Source of the DNA: Candidatus Dadabacteria bacterium RIFCSPHIGHO2_12_FULL_53_21
Lineage (GTDB): Bacteria; Desulfobacterota_D; UBA1144; Nemesobacterales; UBA2774
DNA: 18,251 nucleotides
Reading direction: 5' to 3'
Assembly (NCBI GenBank): GCA_001775255.1
Contig: MFCJ01000126.1
Location: 2,058 to 20,308, forward strand
This document shows positions 14,701 to 18,251 of the stretch, piece after piece. Positions within the stretch are counted from its first letter, which is position 1. Each line of letters begins with the position of its first letter. The notes beneath the pieces were generated by a model. It saw only the letters and a list, made by a program, of their open reading frames with translations, did no database searches and was not told the DNA's origin. Both the position numbers and the translations under genes were made by a program.

Positions 14701-16104
14701 GTCCTGGAGGAGCGATTTCCAGAGACCGCTGAGACCCAGCCAGAACTTCTGGCTCATCACTACACGGAGGCGGGTCTTAGGGAACAGGCTATTGTCTATT
14801 GGCAGAGGGCAGGGCAAAGAGCAGTTGAACGCTCGGCCAATGTGGAAGCTATTGGTCACTTCACCAAAGTGCTGGAGTTGCTTAAGGCCCTACCGCATAC
14901 CCCAGAACGCATCCAGCAAGAACTAACACTGCAGATCAGCCTAGGCGTGCCGATGACAGCCACTAAGGGCTATGCAGCCCCGGAAGTTGAGCAAACCTAT
15001 GCCCGGGCTCGGGAGCTGTGCCAGCAGTTAGGAGAGACTCCACTGCTCTTCCCGGTACTCCGGGGACTGGCACAGTTTTACAGAGTGCGGGCGGAGTTAC
15101 AGACAGCACGCGAGCTGGGAGAGCAGCTTCTCAGCTTAGCCCAGAGCGTACAAAATCTTTACCCTGATTTCCTTGTGGACGCCCACCTGGCGTTGGGGGA
15201 GACCTTGTTCTGGCTTGGAGAGCTCATCCCATCACGAGAGCACGTGGAGCAGGGGGGTGCTCTTTACCACCCGCAGCAACACCGCTCCCATGCCTTCCTA
15301 TATGTACAGGATCCTGGAATGGCCTGCCGGGGCTATGCGTCGTGGGCCCTTTGGCATCTTGGCTATCCGGACCAGGCCCTTAACAGGTGCCACGAGGCTC
15401 TCACCTTGGCCCGAGAGCTGTCACATCCTTACAGCTTAGCTATTGCTCTGGTCTTTGCTGCCCGCCTCAATCAGCTCAGGCGGGAGGGACGAGCTGTCCA
15501 AGAGCAGGCAGAGGGGTTGATTGCGCTCTCTATAGAGCAGGGGTTTCCGCACTGGCAGGCGTGGGGAACTATCATGCGGGGCTGGGCGCTGGCCGAACAT
15601 GGACAGGAAGAAGAGGGTATTACACAGATGGGTAGTGGCCTGACCGTCCGGCAAGCCCAGGGGTCAGAGGTGGCACGATCGTATTTTCTTGCCCTGATGG
15701 CCGAGGCGTATGGGAAAGGAGGACAGGCCGAAGAGGGGCTAACTGTGCTAGCCGAGGCGCTGGACACAGTGCAGAAAAATGGAGAGCGTTTCTATGAGGC
15801 AGAGCTATATAGGCTCAAGGGGGAGCTACTGCTAGCCCTTTCTCCTGAGAATCAAGCAGTTCGACAAAGCTCACTACAAGCCGAGGGTGAAGCCTGTTTT
15901 CGTCAGGCTATTGATATTGCACGCCAACAGTGTGCAAAATCTTTAGAGTTGCGGGCGGTGATGAGTATGAGTCGTCTTTTGCAGAAACAAGACAAGAAAG
16001 AAGAAGCCCGTAAGATGCTGGTCGATATCTACGGCTGGTTCACGGAGGGGTTTGAAACCGCAGACCTAATGGAGGCAAAGGCACTACTTGAAGAAGTGTC
16101 GTGA
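11758..16104 (+). CDS. Giant hybrid regulator: NtrC-type AAA+ / Fis HTH / class III cyclase / ATPase / TPR
   Basis: A 1448-residue cytoplasmic protein with no membrane segment. In order: (1) a sigma-54-activator AAA+ module, about residues 20-240, with Walker A GESGTGKE (48-55), Walker B GTLFLDEIGD (113-122), FREDLYYRLN (172-181) and WPGNVREL (232-239). Its sigma-54 contact loop reads GVATGV (95-100) instead of GAFTGA. (2) A Fis-type helix-turn-helix (about 302-336, GGNKQKTAKILGLTRQGL). (3) A class III cyclase domain (about 402-585) with metal aspartates Asp409 and Asp453 and adenine-type Lys449, but the NxxxR motif reads Asn530...Gln534, lacking the arginine. (4) A P-loop ATPase with Walker A GEPGIGKS (630-637) and Walker B VLFIIEDLHW (754-763). 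(5) A long helical TPR-like region to the end. Parts 3-5 together are a known architecture; joining them to a bEBP is unusual. The AT-rich 5' third and GC-richer 3' part suggest a fusion of two origins. The start is the first ATG after an in-frame stop. Confidence 0.88.
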   Translation: MNPKDKNSEKTRGRFFVSNIIGTSPRIQEVIRLIEKVSDSLLNVLITGESGTGKELVARTIHYNSPRFGKPFIDINCAALPENLLESELFGIEKGVATGVERRVGKIEMASGGTLFLDEIGDMSLPAQTKLLRVLQERKLERVGGRSTINVDVRVVAATNKDLKNEIKKGTFREDLYYRLNVIHIHMPPLREMKEDIPLLAQYFLSSFASELRRGPMHFSSEVMECLVNYSWPGNVRELGNEVMRAATLADSDVIDVSNLSENVVSVVQNLDKVRQVHSIFSEPSHTLKKAVEEAVEEIEIRIIKEALEKSGGNKQKTAKILGLTRQGLIKKIKKLENLSQTKLYGESDTPITNQTPTAKTIEIDRKQDEQEDKSAQVGPIEIESKVPEAVRLDSLQAERRHLTVMFCDLVGFAAISEQIDAEDLREIIRTYLDVCSKVISRFEGRIAKYFGDGILVYFGFPLAHEDDARRAVFAGLEIVGAIHELPLQNTQLQIPLQVRVGIHTGLVVIGGMGVENVPESIAIVGETPNVATQLLSIAEPNTVVISSATHRLVEGLFDYHFLGMHTLKGVSTPLEVYRVLHEGDVRSRFEVAVTKGLTPLVGREQEVGLLLERWERVMEGEGQVVLLCGEPGIGKSRLVQVLEERLAGEAHVRIESRCSPYYQNSALYPVVNHLQRLVFKREDSPEEKLEKLERVLEQYGFSLQEMVPLFASLLSLPTLDRYPPLNLTPQRQKQKTMEALLVWLLKEAEKHPVLFIIEDLHWGDPSTLEYLSLLMDQAASARILVLLTFRPEYSLPWTSRANLTQITLSRLTRKQVEVMVEKVAGDKALPAEVTHQIVTKTDGVPLFVEELTKMVLESGLLREREGHYELMVQLLSLAIPATLHDSLMARLDRLPRVKEVAQMGATIGREFTYELLKAISSLDEETLQSHLTKLVGAELLYQRGLPPQARYFFKHALIQDAAYQSLLKSKRQQCHQKIAQVLEERFPETAETQPELLAHHYTEAGLREQAIVYWQRAGQRAVERSANVEAIGHFTKVLELLKALPHTPERIQQELTLQISLGVPMTATKGYAAPEVEQTYARARELCQQLGETPLLFPVLRGLAQFYRVRAELQTARELGEQLLSLAQSVQNLYPDFLVDAHLALGETLFWLGELIPSREHVEQGGALYHPQQHRSHAFLYVQDPGMACRGYASWALWHLGYPDQALNRCHEALTLARELSHPYSLAIALVFAARLNQLRREGRAVQEQAEGLIALSIEQGFPHWQAWGTIMRGWALAEHGQEEEGITQMGSGLTVRQAQGSEVARSYFLALMAEAYGKGGQAEEGLTVLAEALDTVQKNGERFYEAELYRLKGELLLALSPENQAVRQSSLQAEGEACFRQAIDIARQQCAKSLELRAVMSMSRLLQKQDKKEEARKMLVDIYGWFTEGFETADLMEAKALLEEVS
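12923..12954 (+). repeat. In-frame repeat copy A (AVRxxSLQAE) at the HTH-cyclase junction
   Basis: This 32-base stretch matches 15854-15885 at 26 of 32 positions, in the same reading frame, and encodes AVRLDSLQAE just before the cyclase core. The GTTCGAC...CTCACTACA wording resembles widespread extragenic repeats of the TTCGACAAGCTCA kind (family recalled, not searched). It may mark the join between the bEBP half and the cyclase half. Confidence 0.5.
13195..13222 (+). repeat. 28-bp near-perfect palindrome read in frame inside the cyclase domain
   Basis: The two 14-base arms, GTAGGGGCCATTCA and TGAATTGCCCCTAC, are inverse copies with one mismatch. The element lies wholly inside the hybrid gene and is translated as VGAIHELPLQ (residues 480-489), in the loop between the first helical part of the cyclase and the LQVRVGIHTG strand. 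Palindromes with GTAGGGGC...GCCCCTAC ends are a common kind of dispersed extragenic repeat (from memory). This looks like such an element inserted in a tolerant loop without breaking the frame. Confidence 0.7.
15854..15885 (+). repeat. In-frame repeat copy B (AVRQSSLQAE) near the C-terminus
   Basis: This is the second copy of the 32-base unit seen at 12923-12954 (26/32 identical, same frame). It encodes AVRQSSLQAE between LALSPENQ and EACFRQAIDIARQQ. In related TPR proteins I recall these two blocks lying about eight residues closer, so this looks like a short in-frame insertion. Confidence 0.5.
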
Positions 16105-16248
16105 ACTTAAAAGAACGCTCGGAGGAAAATATTTAATACTGGGGAATTGGATATTCTTCTACTCCACTACAGTAAAAAGATAAGGCAATGAAATATCTAA
16201 ATAAGGTCAGTGAAAGCTCCTACAAATAATGAAAGCAGAGATGTTTAT

Positions 16249-16998
16249 ATGAGCTATGAGAAAATAGAAAACAAAGTAGTACTCATCACCGGCGGATCAG
16301 AAGGCATTGGATTTGGGATTGCAAAAGTTTTTACTGAGGCGGGCGCCAAAGTAGTAATCACAGGACTAGAGAATAATGAACTTCAGACGGCTAATGAAAA
16401 GCTCGGAGGTGAAATTAAAACGATAAAAGCCGACATCACTCAAGTAGAGCTGTGTAAGGCTACTCTCGATACAGTTCTCGGTGAGTATGGGAAATTGGAT
16501 ATTCTTGTAAACAATGCAGGAACTAGTATCTACAAATCAATATCCCAAACATCAATTCAAGAATTCGACATCATTTTTAACACCAATGTTAGAGGACTTT
16601 TTGCCCTAACCCAGGCTGCCATTCCAGAGCTTAAGAAGACCCATGGGAATATAATCAACATCGGCTCAGTCTTTGGTTTTAGAGGGATGCCTATCTATAG
16701 CGTTTATTCCGCTTCCAAAGCCGCAGTGATTATGCTAACTCAATTATGGGCTAAAGAACTCGCCCCTGATGTGAGAGTGAATACAATAAGTCCCGGTGGA
16801 ATAGACACTGCAATCTTTAAAAAGATGTATGGTGAAGAAAAACTTCAACAGGTACTCGAATTCGTGAGTGGTCGTCATCTTATGAAAAGAATGGGACAAC
16901 CTGAAGAAATTGCTCGGATGGCACTTTACCTCGCCACTGAAAACTGGGTAACCGGAAGTAATTTAGTTATTGATGGCGGCCTATCCCACTTAATCTGA
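16249..16998 (+). CDS. Short-chain dehydrogenase/reductase (classical SDR)
   Basis: A 249-residue NAD(P)-dependent oxidoreductase of the classical SDR family, probably cytoplasmic. The cofactor motif TGGSEGIG (14-21), NNAG (88-91), Asn113, catalytic Ser140 and YSASK (Tyr153, Lys157) are all present, as is the SPGGIDT loop (181-187) and the C-terminal VTGSNLVIDGG. It resembles 3-oxoacyl-ACP reductase and glucose-dehydrogenase-like members; the substrate cannot be predicted. The ATG at 16249 fits the family's usual short lead-in. A GTG at 16210 with AAGG before it is an alternative start giving 13 more residues. It follows the giant regulator by about 145 bases on the same strand and shares the lower GC content of the island, so it may be cotranscribed with it, though no promoter was identified. 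Confidence 0.9.
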   Translation: MSYEKIENKVVLITGGSEGIGFGIAKVFTEAGAKVVITGLENNELQTANEKLGGEIKTIKADITQVELCKATLDTVLGEYGKLDILVNNAGTSIYKSISQTSIQEFDIIFNTNVRGLFALTQAAIPELKKTHGNIINIGSVFGFRGMPIYSVYSASKAAVIMLTQLWAKELAPDVRVNTISPGGIDTAIFKKMYGEEKLQQVLEFVSGRHLMKRMGQPEEIARMALYLATENWVTGSNLVIDGGLSHLI

Positions 16999-17181
16999 AT
17001 CTCAATCCCCTCTCAACTATAATGTATTTACTATTTTGATCTTGAGTTGGAATCTTATGGAGTGCGGTTGTAATCACTTTTTGAAGAGTTTAAATGGATC
17101 AAGACTGTCTCCCCGAAAGAATCTGGAGAAATATATAAAGAGAGTCTTCTTTCTTCTTCTGAATTAGATCGCATTATATCT

Positions 17182-17239
17182 GTAAACCTTTGTTTACGTT
17201 GGCGTCAACAATGGTTTACGTTTTTGTCAAAGTCTTTAC
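17182..17239 (+). promoter_or_regulatory. Three tandem operator dyads, candidate enhancer (UAS)
   Basis: GTAAAC-CTTT-GTTTAC (17182-17197) is a perfect dyad. GTCAAC-AATG-GTTTAC (17204-17219) is the same with one mismatch. GTCAAA-GT-CTTTAC (17226-17239) is a weaker third. Centres are 22 and about 21 bp apart, two helical turns, so all sites face the same side of the DNA. As direct repeats, 17192-17208 and 17214-17230 match at 14 of 17 positions. They lie about 168 to 125 bp upstream of the predicted sigma-54 start, the normal distance for enhancer sites of Fis-type activators. Confidence 0.7.
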
Positions 17240-17330
17240 GCTCTCAGATTCATTTATACAAATCAAAAAGCTTAAAAAAACCTTTTCTGACAAGGGCTTT
17301 AGCGACATTTGCCTGACCTACTGTAATAGG

Positions 17331-17346
17331 TGGCACACTTGTTGCA
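17331..17346 (+). promoter_or_regulatory. Sigma-54 (RpoN) -24/-12 promoter
   Basis: TGGCAC-ACTTG-TTGCA matches the sigma-54 consensus TGGCAC-N5-TTGCW at every defined base. The predicted transcription start is near 17357, leaving a leader of about 30 bases with AGGAGG before the ATG at 17387. Such promoters need an AAA+ enhancer-binding protein and ATP, so the downstream genes should be tightly switched. Confidence 0.85.
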
Positions 17347-17386
17347 CTTTAGTATATTCAAAATCACAAAATAGGAGGTTTAAATT

Positions 17387-17764
17387 ATGTCACACAAAGG
17401 AAAAATTCAGCTCACCATCATCTTCACGGCCCCCCCGGACACGGTGGAGGAAGGCGACCGTATCTGGGGTAGCCACGCGGCGTGGATGGAGAAATCGCAC
17501 TACCGAGATGGGGATAAGGCCCTACTGATATACAACCTCTCGAGGGGACCGGAGTTGTCAAACCCGGTAGACCCATCGTCTAAACCAACAGGTAACATGA
17601 ATTATGTTCTGACTGAAGTGTACGAGACTCAGGCTGGTGTGGCGGACCATTGGAAGCAGGGCTCTGAGAATTGGCAGGACTTCTCCGCCCTTGTGAAGTG
17701 GGCCGGCAAGTGCAAGATCTCGGCGTTGCCCGCTGGTGGTCCGGTGGTCTATTCACTCTGGTAG
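17387..17764 (+). CDS. Small ABM-like (dimeric alpha/beta-barrel) protein
   Basis: A 125-residue protein without signal peptide or membrane segment, so probably cytoplasmic. The N-terminus KIQLTIIFTAP reads as a beta strand, and NYVLTEVYETQAGVADHWKQ has the strand-then-helix look of antibiotic-biosynthesis-monooxygenase-type (ABM) barrels. A following segment, WQDFSALVKWAGKCKISAL, completes the pattern. I recall similar proteins as conserved hypotheticals; the ABM placement rests on pattern alone. ABM-type proteins include cofactor-poor monooxygenases and haem degraders, which would suit the haem-binding neighbour downstream, but no catalytic residue can be named. An optimal AGGAGG lies eight bases before the ATG, and a perfect sigma-54 promoter with upstream dyads drives it, so strong conditional expression is expected. 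Confidence 0.75.
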   Translation: MSHKGKIQLTIIFTAPPDTVEEGDRIWGSHAAWMEKSHYRDGDKALLIYNLSRGPELSNPVDPSSKPTGNMNYVLTEVYETQAGVADHWKQGSENWQDFSALVKWAGKCKISALPAGGPVVYSLW

Positions 17765-17796
17765 ACCGTACGTCGGCAAACTCTGTCTGGGTCTAC
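17761..17796 (+). other. Inverted repeat spanning the stop codon of the sigma-54-controlled gene
   Basis: GTAGACC (17761-17767) and GGTCTAC (17790-17796) form an exact 7-bp inverted repeat around 22 bases and include the TAG stop. There is no T-run, so it is not a classical terminator. It could be a processing or partial attenuation structure between this gene and the exported haem-binding protein downstream. Confidence 0.35.
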
Positions 17797-17869
17797 ATAT
17801 TTCGGGCTGACCGTTATTTGCGTGTTTTTATAATCAACCTAAGTTTTAGGCAAAATGAGGAGATATGCC

Positions 17870-18251
17870 ATGAAAAAATTCAATGCTTCAGTTGGTATTG
17901 TTATTGGTGTCGTTCTTTTAGCCTTCGCTGTAAGCCAAGATGTAGAAGCGGCAGGAAAATGCGCCGGGCTTCCTACCAGTTCAGAGTTGAAGACTCTTTT
18001 ACAAACGGCATCTGGTAACACAGGAATTAGTGAAGATCTTGGCGGGTCCGAGTGCACTCAAGGTGCTGTTACTACTACCGGTTGTGTAGGTGGACTTTTC
18101 GGAGGAGCGCGCATGTGGGGGGCAATCGTCAACGAGGACGGAGAAATCTGTGGGTTTGTCACGTCATCTGATGATCCGAGGGAGACATTGCCGGTCAGCC
18201 AGGCGATCGCGAAAGCCAAAGCCTATACCGCCAATAGCGTAAGCACTATCC
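17870..18251 (+). CDS. Exported haem-binding protein, HbpS/GlcG family (DUF336), truncated by window end
   Basis: The first 127 residues are visible and the frame is still open at the right edge. A Sec signal peptide is clear: basic MKK, a hydrophobic core, and VEA before a likely cut near residue 27. The mature part carries features of the HbpS/GlcG-like (haem-degrading/haem-binding) family: a MWGAIVNEDGEICGFVTSSD strand pair and the QAIAKAKAYTANS helix. In HbpS this fold binds haem outside the cytoplasm and, in Streptomyces, talks to a two-component sensor; here only the fold is inferred. GAGGAG lies seven bases before the ATG. It follows the ABM-like gene by 105 bases with no clear promoter between, so it is probably in the same sigma-54-driven transcript. 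Confidence 0.8.
   Translation, partial: MKKFNASVGIVIGVVLLAFAVSQDVEAAGKCAGLPTSSELKTLLQTASGNTGISEDLGGSECTQGAVTTTGCVGGLFGGARMWGAIVNEDGEICGFVTSSDDPRETLPVSQAIAKAKAYTANSVSTI

Larger units (their letters stand above)
16999..17386. other. Regulatory intergenic region upstream of the sigma-54-controlled gene
   Basis: This 388-base gap holds no convincing gene. Its right part contains the three tandem dyads (17182-17239) and the sigma-54 promoter (17331-17346), listed separately. Between them lies an A-rich stretch with AATCAA (17261-17266) and TTA (17272-17274), one base off the IHF consensus spacing, so a bend site is possible. The first 180 bases show no clear terminator or other signal. Confidence 0.6.

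Noticed and set aside
15640..15670. A further in-frame repeat insertion at the segment encoding VRQAQGS
   Set aside because: The wording is similar to TTCGACAAGCTCA repeats, but the segment keeps the length I expect for the family at this point, so substitution is as likely as insertion.
17190..17528. Open frame overlapping the dyads, the sigma-54 promoter and the ABM-like gene
   Set aside because: Its protein is low-complexity and basic with no family pattern, and it runs through regulatory DNA; the frame starting at 17387 has the ribosome-binding site and coding character.
17671..18018. Open frame bridging the ABM-like gene and the haem-binding gene
   Set aside because: It is out of frame with both and would break the signal-peptide gene at 17870; no ribosome-binding site was seen.

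Overview
The window joins two different kinds of DNA. Positions 1 to about 11,160 look like a conserved chromosomal backbone: GC-rich and densely packed, with housekeeping and central-metabolism genes. From about 11,219 to the right edge the sequence is visibly more AT-rich, with longer intergenic gaps and unusual multidomain regulatory coding. The border is a fragment of a serine tRNA gene on the minus strand: the 3' half is present and the 5' half is missing. This is the usual scar where an integrating element used a tRNA gene as its attachment site. The orientation places the element to the right, with the rebuilt full-length tRNA-Ser expected beyond this window. No integrase is visible here.

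Backbone, left to right: the last 14 codons of an unidentified gene (1-42); a repeat-rich intergenic stretch (43-883); and, on the minus strand, the two subunits of an indolepyruvate-type 2-oxoacid:ferredoxin oxidoreductase (iorA upstream of iorB). These are followed by a minus-strand group of a conserved 86-residue protein, endonuclease V and a dual-specificity-type phosphatase, whose ends overlap by about 14 bases each. A divergent promoter then drives a plus-strand run of gshB, gatC and gatA, with a small zinc-ribbon protein after it. rsmI and a secreted RTX-repeat calcium-binding protein lie on the minus strand. Ferredoxin-linked 2-oxoacid oxidation, glutathione synthesis and tRNA-dependent amidation fit a Gram-negative, probably uncultured, deltaproteobacterial-type (Desulfobacterota-like) lineage. 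That placement is only an inference from gene content and sequence style.

Island side: after a 540-base gap with no gene comes a 1448-residue protein. In order it carries an NtrC-type AAA+ domain, a Fis-type helix-turn-helix, a class III nucleotide cyclase-type domain, a second P-loop ATPase and a long helical TPR-like region. Two signature positions are altered: the sigma-54 contact loop reads GVATGV instead of GAFTGA, and the cyclase lacks the transition-state arginine (Gln534). Short segments resembling dispersed intergenic repeats are read through in frame inside the gene. A short-chain dehydrogenase follows.

Next is a regulatory region with a textbook sigma-54 promoter (TGGCAC-N5-TTGCA, 17331-17346) and three tandem dyads of GTMAAC/GTTTAC type about 22 bp apart, centred roughly 125 to 168 bp upstream of the predicted start. 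This region controls a 125-residue ABM-like small protein, followed by an exported HbpS/GlcG-type haem-binding protein that runs off the window. The most interesting reading is a self-contained sensory circuit: a giant ATPase/cyclase/enhancer-binding hybrid on an island together with a sigma-54 promoter and an enhancer-like operator array. Whether the hybrid acts at that promoter is not shown by the sequence, and the degenerate GAFTGA loop argues for caution.
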